Part shown: piece by piece, positions 1-8,838 of the stretch
Numbering within the stretch: position 1 is the stretch's first letter
Layout: each line of letters begins with the position of its first letter
Assembly (NCBI RefSeq): GCF_029892445.1
Contig: NZ_JARXVJ010000001.1
Span: 2,356,001-2,420,000, forward strand
DNA length: 64,000 bases
Origin: Chryseobacterium sp. H1D6B
GTDB taxonomy: Bacteria > Bacteroidota > Bacteroidia > Flavobacteriales > Weeksellaceae
Direction: 5' to 3'
Position numbers and translations under genes: made by a program
The notes under the pieces: model-generated
What the model saw: the letters and a program-made list of their open reading frames with translations, nothing else
The model's database searches: none
What the model was told of the DNA's origin: nothing

Positions 1-189
1 ATCTCTTACCGGCGGGTCGGGATCTACAATTTCTTCTGATGTTTTGGCAGAATCTCCGCGCATCATCAACGTTTTACTGATCTCATCAAACTTATCGTGG
101 TCTGAAGTGATATCTTCATCTCGACTGGTACAGTTTTGTACAAAAACTGAAGCTACCGCTATACTAAAAATTGGGATAAACTTTTTCAT
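1..189 (-). CDS. Partial putative lipoprotein (N-terminal 63 residues)
   Basis: The reading frame opens with an ATG at 189 and stays open to the window edge, so only the first 63 residues are visible. The start MKKFIPIFSIAVASVFVQNC looks like a signal peptide ending in a relaxed lipobox (VQNC), followed by an acidic, hydrophilic stretch (DEDITSDHDKFDE). It would be an exported, probably lipid-anchored protein. It is divergent from the membrane-anchored AraC-type regulator at 467, with about 280 bases between the two starts. I do not recognise the family, and the C-terminal part lies outside the window. Confidence 0.6.
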   Translation of the reverse strand, partial: MKKFIPIFSIAVASVFVQNCTSRDEDITSDHDKFDEISKTLMMRGDSAKTSEEIVDPDPPVRD

Positions 190-431
190 TTTAATTTATT
201 TAAGTTGGTTATCCCGGCCGGATTGGATTAGAATTCTGAAGCCAAAGTTATAGGATGAAAATCCCTGAAAAAACTGTTCTATGGGGCGATTTTAAAATAG
301 ACACGGATCAATTTTAAAATTGATACACCAATAAATCACCCTTTATTTCCTTATGGATCAGTGTTTTTAAAAAATAGTCATGGAGAAAGTTTCAGTTCTC
401 CGAAAACTGCTTTATTTAGGCGCAAAATGTT

Positions 432-439
432 TAATTTTG
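432..439 (+). promoter_or_regulatory. Candidate Bacteroidota -7 box (TAATTTTG)
   Basis: TAATTTTG matches the Bacteroidota TAnnTTTG -7 consensus exactly and lies 27 bases before the ATG of the TPR/AraC regulator. The expected TTTG -33 element is not clear, so this rests on one box and its position. Confidence 0.35.
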
Positions 440-466
440 AGATGGTGAGGTTCTAATAATCAGTAC

Positions 467-2170
467 ATGAAAAAGTTAAATTACTTTCTCGTTATCTTTT
501 CCGCATTTTCACAGCTGCTATTTTCCCAACAAAAAGAAGAAAGGACGTTCAGTGAGATCAGAAAATATTACGAAAAAATGACCATTGACGATATGGATGC
601 GATGCCGTATGTCAAACTTTACATACAGAAGGCTAAAAGGGAAAATAATCTTCCGAAATTAATTCAGGGGTATCGGGACGGCCGGCAGTTCGATCACCGG
701 AACAAGATCAAGTATGCGGACAGTGCCATAGCGGTCAGCTTGAAGCACGGAGCCAGTGATGACATCAGCAAAGACTATTTAAGCAAGGGAATCATCTATT
801 ATTTCTATCAAAAAAAATATAAGCTCGCTTTGGATCAATATCTAAAAGCTTATCAATATTCAAAAGGATCAGAGGATAAATATCATCATTATAAGGTGAT
901 CTATCATCTGGGAATCGTCAAAGAACATTTGGGATATTATGATGAGGCTTTAGAGCACTTTGAAGACTGTGCTGCTTTTTACAGTCTAAGACCCAAGAAG
1001 AAACTTCACGACAATGAGCAATTCAATTACAAAAAGGCTTATCTGAACAGCCTTCATCAGATGACAGTCATAAACCGATACGTTAAAAACTTTAAGAAAA
1101 GTGACAGCCTGAGCCGTTTGGGCTATCAATTGACCTTAAATGATCATGATTTTGCACTTGAAAACGGCTATTTTCTTAAATGCATCGGCATTTCAAAATT
1201 TCATAAGAAAAAGTACGTTGAAGCAGAGAAAGACCTGGAAAGAGCACTGCCTGTTATTTTGAAACGAAATGACTTTGCATGGGCTTCGGTCATTTACTAT
1301 TATCTGGGCAAAATATCCGAGGCGCAAAATGATATTGATCGGGCGATCCAGTACTACAGTGAAATCGATACGATCTTTGAAAAACATGAATTTATATTGC
1401 CTGAGGTTTACAGAAGCTATAATTATCTTATCGGATATTATAAAAACAACGATGTAAACAAACAGTTGTATTACACCAATCAACTGCTTAAAGCCGACAG
1501 TTTAATCTCCAAAGATTACCCTTATCTGTCCTCAAAGCTTCATAAAGATTATGATCGCAAAACATTGATTGAGCAGAAGGACGATCTGGAGAAGACCAGC
1601 ACAAGAAAAATAAGATTTGCAAAGATCCTCATACTTTCAGGAACAATTGTCATTGGTTTTCTTGTCGTCCGTTACATCAAAGACCGGAAAATAAAAAAAC
1701 AATATGACCTTCTGCAAAAAAGAATAGCTGACGGTACCTATGTCGTTAAAGACATTATTCAAGATGAAACTGTTGAAGATACATCACGGAAAACCTCTTT
1801 GACACCAGAAATGAGTCTTGAGATCAGGGGGAAGCTTGAGAAATTTGAAAAGGAAAAGCAATTTCTGAAGAAAGGATTAACCGAGAAGGATGTTGCGGTA
1901 AAACTGTCAACCAATTCCCATTACCTGTCGGTCTACATCAATGAACACAAGGGGATGAACTTCAACAAGTATATGGCGGAGCTCAGGATCAACTATATCA
2001 CCCATCTTCTCAATACCAATAATATGTATCTCCGATTCACCATTGAAGCGCTGGCGAAGGAGTGCGGCATTGCATCCCGACAGAATTTCTCCAACCTGTT
2101 CTTTGATATCAATGGCATACGCCCGACCGACTATATCAAGAAGCGAAAACAGGAGTTGGGGATCAGCTGA
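467..2170 (+). CDS. Membrane-anchored TPR protein with C-terminal AraC-type HTH
   Basis: A 567-residue one-component regulator. Residues 1-20 look like a signal peptide; residues about 95-345 are helical TPR-like repeats (for example YYFYQKKYKLALDQYLKAY); a hydrophobic helix at about 384-403 would cross the inner membrane; residues about 455-562 are an AraC-family double HTH ending with the typical pattern around GIRPTDYIKKRKQ. The TPR part would lie in the periplasm and the DNA-binding part in the cytoplasm. It sits 46 bases before rteC and is probably co-transcribed with it. In CTnDOT-type elements RteA/RteB do the upstream signalling; here this protein may take that place, which is inference. 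Confidence 0.85.
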   Translation: MKKLNYFLVIFSAFSQLLFSQQKEERTFSEIRKYYEKMTIDDMDAMPYVKLYIQKAKRENNLPKLIQGYRDGRQFDHRNKIKYADSAIAVSLKHGASDDISKDYLSKGIIYYFYQKKYKLALDQYLKAYQYSKGSEDKYHHYKVIYHLGIVKEHLGYYDEALEHFEDCAAFYSLRPKKKLHDNEQFNYKKAYLNSLHQMTVINRYVKNFKKSDSLSRLGYQLTLNDHDFALENGYFLKCIGISKFHKKKYVEAEKDLERALPVILKRNDFAWASVIYYYLGKISEAQNDIDRAIQYYSEIDTIFEKHEFILPEVYRSYNYLIGYYKNNDVNKQLYYTNQLLKADSLISKDYPYLSSKLHKDYDRKTLIEQKDDLEKTSTRKIRFAKILILSGTIVIGFLVVRYIKDRKIKKQYDLLQKRIADGTYVVKDIIQDETVEDTSRKTSLTPEMSLEIRGKLEKFEKEKQFLKKGLTEKDVAVKLSTNSHYLSVYINEHKGMNFNKYMAELRINYITHLLNTNNMYLRFTIEALAKECGIASRQNFSNLFFDINGIRPTDYIKKRKQELGIS

Positions 2171-2216
2171 TTGTAGCATAAATACACGAATTTTTGTAAA
2201 TTTCTGAAAAAAGGAC

Positions 2217-3062
2217 ATGGTAACAAAAGCTATTTTTAGAAAAATCACAAAATTACATGACGACTTGGAGTTGAAGATCAATGAAGTGCATGACGATGAT
2301 CAAGATATGGTTAAGGTCGCAGAGAAATCCCTGATCATCATCGATGAATCCGTCAGAAAGTTAAAGGAGATGATCTCATCCCATCATTTTGAAACTGTCG
2401 CCGAAGAGGTTTACTTCTTTAAAAAACTTAAGCCCCAATTTATTTCAAAATTTATCTATTATTCCACAATTTTAGATCTGGAATCGCACAAGCCGAATGC
2501 AGGGGACAAGGCTTTGAAGAAATACTATGAGGCAGAGCAGGAAAAGCTCAAAAATTTTTATATTGAGCAGGCAGAGTTTTACAGTTATTATCGGCGGGAG
2601 GCAACCTATCTTGATCACAAGATATTCGTCAGAAATTCTTACGATCTTAAAATGAAATTATCGTTTGGCTTTTACAATTTTGACACCAGTTTTACCACTT
2701 CTCACGATCATCTGATTGCAAGATTCATTGCGACCCGGCAAATCGACCAGTATCTAAAAAAGCAGCTTGAAAACTTAAGTAAAACCCCCAATGGCAAAAC
2801 CTTATCACCATTGGTTTGGTCAGCCTCCAAGGTTGGATTGATAGAACTGGTTTACGCCCTGTATCAGATGCGGTGTTTTAATGGCGGCAATGTGGAACTC
2901 AGTGAGGTCATCAAATTTATGGAGAAATCTTTGGACACCGATCTGGGGAACTTCCACAAAACGATATTCGAGATCCGCAACCGAAAGCAAGGCCCGACAA
3001 AGTTCCTGCATCTGGTCAGTGACCATCTCACTCAGCACTTTATGAATACCGAAGGGGAGTAA
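2217..3062 (+). CDS. rteC: RteC-family excision regulator
   Basis: A 281-residue protein recognised as RteC family by the central pattern KPQFISKFIYYSTILDLES and the C-terminal region rich in helices (SPLVWSASKVGLIELVYALY, then GNVELSEVIKFMEKSLDTDL). In CTnDOT, RteC is the DNA-binding activator of the excision genes, so this one likely controls the switch to excision and transfer of the element. It starts at ATG 2217, follows the AraC-type regulator on the same strand, and is convergent with mobC across a shared hairpin terminator. No truncation is visible. Confidence 0.85.
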   Translation: MVTKAIFRKITKLHDDLELKINEVHDDDQDMVKVAEKSLIIIDESVRKLKEMISSHHFETVAEEVYFFKKLKPQFISKFIYYSTILDLESHKPNAGDKALKKYYEAEQEKLKNFYIEQAEFYSYYRREATYLDHKIFVRNSYDLKMKLSFGFYNFDTSFTTSHDHLIARFIATRQIDQYLKKQLENLSKTPNGKTLSPLVWSASKVGLIELVYALYQMRCFNGGNVELSEVIKFMEKSLDTDLGNFHKTIFEIRNRKQGPTKFLHLVSDHLTQHFMNTEGE

Positions 3063-3070
3063 TTTTTATT

Positions 3071-3110
3071 GAAAGCTTCAAATGCAATTGAGCATTTGAG
3101 GCTTTCTTTA
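3071..3110. terminator. Bidirectional hairpin terminator between rteC and mobC
   Basis: Arms 3071-3085 and 3092-3106 pair over 15 bases with one mismatch around a 6-base loop. It lies exactly between the convergent stop codons of rteC (3062) and mobC (3108). T-rich tracts flank both sides, so it could end transcription in both directions. Confidence 0.7.
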
Positions 3111-5108
3111 CTCTTTATTGATCAGATGTTTGAGATCGGGGTCATTTATAATCCTTTCCATTTCCTTTTCAATGATGCTGCGGATATCAGCTTTGATATT
3201 CTTGTAGTTGTCTTCAATCTCTTCCCGCATACAGTCATTTCCCTGCTCATCTACAAACGAACGGATCTGAGGTATTTTTTGATAATTCTTTTCCTCCGCA
3301 GAAAGTTTAACGGTGTCAACTACGATCTCCGAATGGAATATTTTCTGTTCAATTCGTTCATCAAAATTATCAGAAACAGCACCGACGAAAAATCCCTGCG
3401 TCAATGTTGAGATCTTGGAGGCCGGGATTAAGCTGTCCAACTGCGTTGAAATGGATGTTGAAGTGTCATTTCTATTGATGGAGATGCTTTGCCTTTTCTG
3501 CAAGACCTTCCCAAACCTTTCTGACAATGATTTAGCGGTTTCGCCGACGACCTGTCCGCTGAAAATATTGCCAACGGTGTTTTGGATGACCTTGCTTTCC
3601 TTATCCCCGTAGTCCCTTGTCAGCTGGGAGAAATCCTGAAACCCTAAACAGACTGCTACCTTGTTGCTTCTCGCCGTTGCAATTAAGTTGTCCAATCCTC
3701 TGAAATAAATGGTGGGCAGCTCGTCAATAATTACTGAGCTTTTCAGCTGTCCTTTTTTGTTGATCAGTTTGACAATTCTGGAGTTATAAAGCCCCAAAGC
3801 AGCAGAGTAGATATTCTGACGATCCGGATTATTGCCTACACATAAAATCTTCGGTTCATTCGGGTTGTTAATATCCAGTGAAAAATCGTCCCCAGTCATT
3901 ACCCAATAAAGTTGAGGAGAAATCATTCGTGACAAAGGGATCTTAGCTGAAGCGATCTGTCCCTGCAACTGATCCTGTGCGCCACCTTGCCAGGCATCCA
4001 TAAAAGGGGAGAGATAGTTCTCCAGTTCGGAGTAGGAAGTAAGGATTGTAAATACATCCTCATATTTTTTATTCAGCAGTTCAATGGCGTGGGGAAAGGT
4101 GCAATACTTACCATTCTCATAAATTTTCAGAAACCAAATGATCGCAGCCAAGAGGATAATCGGGCTTTCCACGAAAAAATCGCCCTGCTTTTGAATCCAG
4201 CTTCTGTTCAGATTCAGCATAATGGTGTAAGCGGCCTCGTAGGCATCAGAGATGTCCGTCATAAAATCCGGATTCAGCGGATTGCACCGATGGCTTTTTC
4301 TGGGATCATCAAAGTTGATGACAAAGAATTTTGGCTTTACTTTGTACTTGTCACTGTGCTTCAGGAGATGATTATACGCAATATTGGAAAGGTCATCAAA
4401 TTTAAAATCGTAGATGTACATCGAGAATCCCTTTTCAATATGTTGTCTGATATAATTATTCACCACTGCATAAGACTTTCCTGAGCCCGGAGTGCCCAGC
4501 ACGATCGTAGCCCTGAAAGGATTGACCACGTTGATCCAACCGTGATGCCATTTGCCTTTGTAATAAAATTTTGTGGGAAGATTGACAGAATATTCGTTTT
4601 CCATCAATCTGGTCTCCTGTTGAAAACTTTCATTCTCATTATTGAATACATCATCCATTAAATGATTTTTCAGAAGACGGCTCATCCATACCCCTGCCAT
4701 CAGCAAAGCAATATATCCGAACGAGATCGTAAGGATATAAAGGAAAGCGCCAGTTGCTGGAGACAGCTTGAGCAACGGTGTGTTCAAAAAGAACAGCATA
4801 AATCCAATACCCAAAGCCACGTAAATTTTGGACCACGTAATCTTTTCGTTCTTCACACCCTTTGTTCCCAAACAGCTCAAAGCCAGTAATACCAAGGCAA
4901 AGACTTTAGTGTAAAGGGTATGTGAAAAAAGTCCTGCTGTCCGCTGAAAGTTGACCAATATCTTGTTGATCACCGCCAATGTCCAGCCACGTTCTACAAA
5001 GAAACCATAGCAGAACCAATGAACGTGCATCAGAACCAAAAGAATACTTACTGCCCGCATAAATGCCATAATCTTGGCAAGTCCTCTTAAATCGTCTTCT
5101 CCCTGCAT
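3108..5108 (-). CDS. mobC: Type IV coupling protein (MobC / TraG-VirD4 family)
   Basis: A 666-residue coupling ATPase that would link the relaxase-DNA complex to the transfer channel at the inner membrane. The N-terminus has several hydrophobic segments (about residues 15-38, 66-83, 94-110 and 120-143). The Walker A motif GTPGSGKS is at 205-212, and a Walker B-like SSVIIDELPT precedes the conserved stretch that ends with CLGFQDFSQL. Length and domain order are normal for Bacteroidota MobC. It is separated from mobB/mobA by a small gene on the opposite strand, so mobC may have its own promoter in the 185-base gap upstream. Confidence 0.93.
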   Translation of the reverse strand: MQGEDDLRGLAKIMAFMRAVSILLVLMHVHWFCYGFFVERGWTLAVINKILVNFQRTAGLFSHTLYTKVFALVLLALSCLGTKGVKNEKITWSKIYVALGIGFMLFFLNTPLLKLSPATGAFLYILTISFGYIALLMAGVWMSRLLKNHLMDDVFNNENESFQQETRLMENEYSVNLPTKFYYKGKWHHGWINVVNPFRATIVLGTPGSGKSYAVVNNYIRQHIEKGFSMYIYDFKFDDLSNIAYNHLLKHSDKYKVKPKFFVINFDDPRKSHRCNPLNPDFMTDISDAYEAAYTIMLNLNRSWIQKQGDFFVESPIILLAAIIWFLKIYENGKYCTFPHAIELLNKKYEDVFTILTSYSELENYLSPFMDAWQGGAQDQLQGQIASAKIPLSRMISPQLYWVMTGDDFSLDINNPNEPKILCVGNNPDRQNIYSAALGLYNSRIVKLINKKGQLKSSVIIDELPTIYFRGLDNLIATARSNKVAVCLGFQDFSQLTRDYGDKESKVIQNTVGNIFSGQVVGETAKSLSERFGKVLQKRQSISINRNDTSTSISTQLDSLIPASKISTLTQGFFVGAVSDNFDERIEQKIFHSEIVVDTVKLSAEEKNYQKIPQIRSFVDEQGNDCMREEIEDNYKNIKADIRSIIEKEMERIINDPDLKHLINKE

Positions 5109-5293
5109 TATTTAAGTTTTAATGTTCGGGCGTGAATTTACAGGCTGTAAAGAATGGTTATTGTAATGTGGCAGTCAGTAGCTCTTGATGTCGGTGTTTG
5201 GCTATATAAAATAAAATTTAAGATACTAACGGAAAACCGCATAATGACTTACATAAAATATCTTAATTTTAATAAACTTTAAATAAATATATT

Positions 5294-5581
5294 ATGAATG
5301 AATTTGACGAAAATGATTTAGTCAATAAAGACTATGAAAACACTACAACAAAGGGTGATAATCCTAATTATACAGCAATTCGTGACAGAGAGCGGGTGAA
5401 TAAAAAAGAGCGTTATGAGGTTGTATATTTCTGTAATGCTTTTGTAAAGGGATATCAAGTACCAAAGACGAAAGAGAGTTTTCAAAAAGTCGAAAAAATT
5501 TTAAAACTTCCTCAGGCCAGTAACATAGTGATGAGAGAAGAGCTGAAAAATTTTGTTGCTCAAAATTGGAATAAAATTTAG
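5294..5581 (+). CDS. Small hypothetical protein inside the mob block
   Basis: A 95-residue charged, soluble protein (start MNEFDENDLVNKDYE; later YEVVYFCNAFVKGYQVPKT). I do not recognise it. It reads against mobC and mobB, which lie on both sides of it, and the upstream DNA is very AT-rich. The N-terminus is acidic and the C-terminal half is basic and probably helical. The orientation suggests a separately acquired single gene rather than part of the mobilisation operon. It might be a small regulator, but nothing in the sequence proves that. Confidence 0.6.
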   Translation: MNEFDENDLVNKDYENTTTKGDNPNYTAIRDRERVNKKERYEVVYFCNAFVKGYQVPKTKESFQKVEKILKLPQASNIVMREELKNFVAQNWNKI

Positions 5582-5655
5582 CTAAATAACCAAACTGAAA
5601 TAGGTACTATCGATAAGTTCATTGCAATATAATCGTAGTACCAATTTTATATTTA

Positions 5656-6939
5656 TTAGCCTTTTCTACGTTTTTTCTTCTTCATCTTTTTATATGTAAA
5701 ATTCTCTTCCTCGTAATTTTTGTTAAGCGATCCAGGTATCAATGTCCCCAATGCTTCTATAAAAATGTCACTGTATTTTTCAGAATCGTTGAGAAAGTCG
5801 AATTGACGATTAAATTCTTCAGGAGGTTGATTAGCATTAGTTGACTGATATTTTTTTGCTTGCATTTGATCAGGTATTTCAATTTCCGGTTTAATGTTAT
5901 TATTCCAATAATCATGAAACACTTTAGCAGAACACTCCTTTCCCAATCTTGACCCGTTCCATACTGTTTTAGATCGGTGATCAATAAAAGTTATTCCATA
6001 AATCCTGCCGTTGTCATTTTTCCGGACAACGGTGTCAATTCCTTCTTTTTTCAATTTCTTTTTAAATGCCTGCTCATCTTTTGAAGAATGAAGAGCCTTT
6101 GTGATCGATTTTTTCAAATTTTGTTTGAGCGGTTGATCATTGTTTTTGTTTTTACAAGCAGTGAAGTGTTTTTCGAGAGCATCGATTCCTGCATTTTTCC
6201 CGAACAAAGATGCCTTGAACGGATGACCGGATTTTTCGCCTTTCTCATTTAATGGAAAATACAGTAAACCCTGCCAATGCTTTCCCATAAATTCACCCTC
6301 CACTTTTTCGGTGGTAATATTGAATAGGGAAAGCAGGGCATTGTATTCCCCCAAAGTCTGAAATTTGTAATAGTCTGGCAAATGACGAACGACAGCAGCT
6401 ATCTGACTTTTCACATCACCGGCCTGGTAATTTACCGGACGGAAAATCTTATCATCCCGCTGATGTTTTTTACCGGTTGCAGATATAAGACCGAATTTAT
6501 TTTCCAATTCCCGGCAGACTTTCATTGAACGAATCTTTTCAAATTGATCAGAGATCTTTTTTCCTTCTTCATCTACACAAACTGAAACGATATGGATATG
6601 ACTACGGTCAATATCGGTATGCTTGAACACGATGAAAGGCTGATCGCCGTAACCCATTTCAGTCATATACTGTTGCGCCATTTCTTTATATTTTTCATCA
6701 GAGACCTTATCTTTAGGATCGGGGTTTAATGAGATATGCAACGTATGCTTTTCAGTATTTCTATTTGCTAATAGATAGGGTTCAAATGATCTTGCCAATT
6801 GAGAAACAGAATAGCTTCCGTCAGCCGTTTCAATCATTTTGTTCAGCAACAAAATTTCTCCCTTTTCCTTTTCAATTTTTATATTGTTGTAAGATAATGT
6901 GCCGTAGAGATTACTGCTTCTTCCAATTTTTGCGATCAT
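5656..6939 (-). CDS. mobB: Relaxase MobB (MobA/VirD2 family)
   Basis: A 427-residue conjugative relaxase that would nick oriT and stay bound to the transferred strand. The N-terminal tyrosine region (YGTLSYN, residues 12-18) is followed by TLHISLNPDP and by the metal-binding histidine cluster HTDIDRSHIH (H107, H114, H116). The C-terminal third is lysine-rich. It starts one base after the stop codon of mobA, so the two are coupled as a relaxosome pair. Naming follows the CTnDOT-type scheme in which MobB is the relaxase. Confidence 0.93.
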   Translation of the reverse strand: MIAKIGRSSNLYGTLSYNNIKIEKEKGEILLLNKMIETADGSYSVSQLARSFEPYLLANRNTEKHTLHISLNPDPKDKVSDEKYKEMAQQYMTEMGYGDQPFIVFKHTDIDRSHIHIVSVCVDEEGKKISDQFEKIRSMKVCRELENKFGLISATGKKHQRDDKIFRPVNYQAGDVKSQIAAVVRHLPDYYKFQTLGEYNALLSLFNITTEKVEGEFMGKHWQGLLYFPLNEKGEKSGHPFKASLFGKNAGIDALEKHFTACKNKNNDQPLKQNLKKSITKALHSSKDEQAFKKKLKKEGIDTVVRKNDNGRIYGITFIDHRSKTVWNGSRLGKECSAKVFHDYWNNNIKPEIEIPDQMQAKKYQSTNANQPPEEFNRQFDFLNDSEKYSDIFIEALGTLIPGSLNKNYEEENFTYKKMKKKKRRKG

Positions 6940-6940
6940 C

Positions 6941-7381
6941 TTATTCTGGATTTTTCAAATGTTTTTGCTCAAATTCTTCTGTCAACAGAACGATCTTTTT
7001 GAAAATATCAACCATTTCTATAGTTTGTTTTTCCAATTTATAGAGAAAAGCGGCCGCCTTTTTCTCAGAAAAATTATGGTATAACAGTTTCACGATTTGA
7101 TTGTAATTAATCCCAACAGCCCGAAACTGGCTGTGAAATGAGGTCAACCGCATATAAAAATCCACCGTTCCCTTATCCACTTTAATGGTCTTGATCGTTC
7201 TTGCAAAAATGCACGAAGTGATAAAATGAGCCTTCACTTTCATACCTGACTGGTCAAAAAGTTCAAGAAAGCGGGAATGTTCCGCTTCATTAAAAGAGAT
7301 CGTATATCGAATATTAGCAGGATCAGCCTTGGGGCGGCGTCCTGTCTTTTTCTGTGGTTTACCATTATGATCATTCATCAT
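6941..7381 (-). CDS. mobA: Relaxosome accessory protein MobA
   Basis: A 146-residue protein. After a basic start (KKTGRRPKADPANIRY) it has a ribbon-helix-helix-like segment (ISFNEAEHSRFLELFDQSG) and the later SQFRAVGINYNQIVKLLY pattern seen in MobC/MobA relaxosome proteins, which help the relaxase bind oriT. It is directly upstream of mobB. The non-coding hairpin region just before its start is the natural place for oriT. It begins with two adjacent ATG codons; the first at 7381 is used here. Confidence 0.88.
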   Translation of the reverse strand: MMNDHNGKPQKKTGRRPKADPANIRYTISFNEAEHSRFLELFDQSGMKVKAHFITSCIFARTIKTIKVDKGTVDFYMRLTSFHSQFRAVGINYNQIVKLLYHNFSEKKAAAFLYKLEKQTIEMVDIFKKIVLLTEEFEQKHLKNPE

Positions 7382-7436
7382 CTATCCAATTAAATTTATA
7401 AAACATCGACTTCGGAGATTGTTTTCCGCCCCCTGC

Positions 7437-7499
7437 AAGGGCAAGTTGTTTTGCGCATCCGAAAACGTTTCGAGATGCTCAAAACACAACTTGCCCCTT
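7437..7499. repeat. Long imperfect hairpin upstream of mobA, candidate oriT element
   Basis: This 63-base segment folds back on itself almost completely: the outer arm AAGGGCAAGTTGT pairs with ACAACTTGCCCCTT, then TTTG/CAAAA and GCATC/GATGC, and the tip CGAAA-acg-TTTCG closes it. There are a few single-base mismatches or bulges. It lies about 55 bases before the mobA start, where oriT of this element family would be expected. A terminator role is unlikely because no T-run follows on either strand. Confidence 0.6.
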
Positions 7500-7530
7500 T
7501 CGGGTGAAAGGTTAGTCCTATCAAATGCAA

Positions 7531-7552
7531 TAGATCAGATCCTTCTGATCTA
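7531..7552. repeat. Perfect 9-base inverted repeat (oriT-region hairpin 2)
   Basis: Arms TAGATCAGA (7531-7539) and TCTGATCTA (7544-7552) pair perfectly around TCCT. It is the second of three hairpins in the 685-base non-coding space between mobA and traA. Confidence 0.5.
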
Positions 7553-7700
7553 CGCTTTGAGATTAAAAAATGAAGTATTAAAAATTTCTCAAGACCATTC
7601 CATTCTCCTGTGACAAAGTAATTGACAATGGCTAGAAGTGTATATGCATTAGAAAATGCCAAAGACAACCATTTCCAGCCAAAGACGACAGCTCTGAAAC

Positions 7701-7720
7701 CCGACATCTTCGGATGTCGG
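7701..7720. repeat. Perfect 8-base inverted repeat with TTCG loop (hairpin 3)
   Basis: CCGACATC-TTCG-GATGTCGG is a perfect stem with a stable tetraloop. It has no T-run after it on the plus strand. It lies between the oriT candidate and the traA start and could act at the DNA or RNA level. Confidence 0.5.
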
Positions 7721-7785
7721 TTATTTGTACAGGAAGCTCAGGAGGCGTGCTGTATGGCAAAATTGTTTGAGACCCTGAAGGCAGG

Positions 7786-7834
7786 CTTTCCAGCTTTCCA
7801 GCTTTTCGGATTGCCAGGTTGCCAGGTTGCCTGA
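7786..7834. repeat. Two sets of tandem 8-base iterons
   Basis: CTTTCCAG occurs twice head to tail (7786-7801), followed by a degenerate third copy CTTTTCGG. TTGCCAGG then occurs twice (7811-7826), followed by TTGCCTGA. Such short tandem repeats next to a ParA-like gene suggest a protein-binding array such as a parS, ori or oriT auxiliary site. The rest of the 7382-8066 gap shows no convincing gene. Confidence 0.5.
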
Positions 7835-8066
7835 AAGCCAGCTGTACTGGTCACAATAAGTCAGGAATTCCATCTTACCGTAAGTACAGAATCCGTTCAC
7901 GACGGTATGCTTGATCGCCTGACTAACTGATAGCTCATTATAAGGTTGCACATCAGGAACGCTTTCAGGCTTTAAAGATCTCCAGACAACCAGATCCCAT
8001 TCGAGCCAGAGCGAATGCCATCCTGATATTGATGCAAAACAAAGTTTAATTATAAAATCAAAAAAA

Positions 8067-8834
8067 ATGGAAACAAAAAAACAACCACTCATCATTGCCT
8101 TTTCGACTCAGAAAGGAGGGGTAGGCAAAAGCACTTTCACAACATTGATCGCCAGTATCCTGCACTATCGGATGGGATATAACGTTGCGGTATTCGACTG
8201 TGATTTTCCGCAATACAGTTTAGTGCAAATGCGGGAACGGGACCTGAAGACCGTGATGCAAAATGAGGCACTGAAAAAAATGGCCCACAGGCAGTTTACA
8301 AGCCTTAATAAAAAAGCATATCCCATTTTTCAAAGTAAGGCTGATATGGTTCTTGAAGAAATGCAGGATTATACCAATAATTCAGAGACAGCACCCGATA
8401 TTATTTTTTTGGATCTTCCCGGAACCGTCAATACCGCTGGTATTTTGCGAACGCTCGCCAGCGTGCACTATATCTTTTCTCCGATAACGGCAGACCGCGT
8501 TGTACTGGAAAGCACATTAAGTTTTACGGATGTGCTCACGAATGTCCTGATGAAAGAAAAACAGACTGCCATTAAAAGCATACAGCTCTTCTGGAATCAG
8601 GTAGACGGAAGGGAAAAGACGCTATTGTATGAAAATTACAGCAAGGTCATCAAAGATCTCGGACTTCAGCTTATGGAAACTTCCATAAGCGACAGCAAAA
8701 GATTCAGGAAGGAAGGGGAGACGGTTGCAAAGACGGTCTTCCGTTCAAGTTTGTTACCTGCAGATCCTAAATTGATGACCTTTTGCAGGCTCGACAGTTT
8801 TATGGAGGAGTTTTTAAGAATTGTCAATCTATAG
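8067..8834 (+). CDS. traA: ParA-family ATPase (TraA of the transfer region)
   Basis: A 255-residue ParA/Soj-type ATPase with the deviant Walker A KGGVGKST at 16-23, a Walker A' region VAVFDCDFPQ, and a Walker B-like IIFLDLPGT. This family opens the transfer operon of Bacteroidota conjugative elements, where it is called TraA, and probably helps position or stabilise the element's DNA. A DUF3408 gene follows 4 bases later and may be its partner, as ParA and ParB-like proteins usually pair. The iterons upstream would be a possible binding array. Confidence 0.88.
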   Translation: METKKQPLIIAFSTQKGGVGKSTFTTLIASILHYRMGYNVAVFDCDFPQYSLVQMRERDLKTVMQNEALKKMAHRQFTSLNKKAYPIFQSKADMVLEEMQDYTNNSETAPDIIFLDLPGTVNTAGILRTLASVHYIFSPITADRVVLESTLSFTDVLTNVLMKEKQTAIKSIQLFWNQVDGREKTLLYENYSKVIKDLGLQLMETSISDSKRFRKEGETVAKTVFRSSLLPADPKLMTFCRLDSFMEEFLRIVNL

Positions 8835-8838
8835 AAGT

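Noticed and set aside
1907..2281. 124-codon minus-strand frame across the end of the AraC-type gene
   Set aside because: It is the antisense of a clear HTH coding region and has no independent support.
7396..7834. Frames of 70-124 codons on both strands in the mobA-traA gap
   Set aside because: They overlap hairpins and iterons on both strands, have unlike-protein composition, and no family marks.
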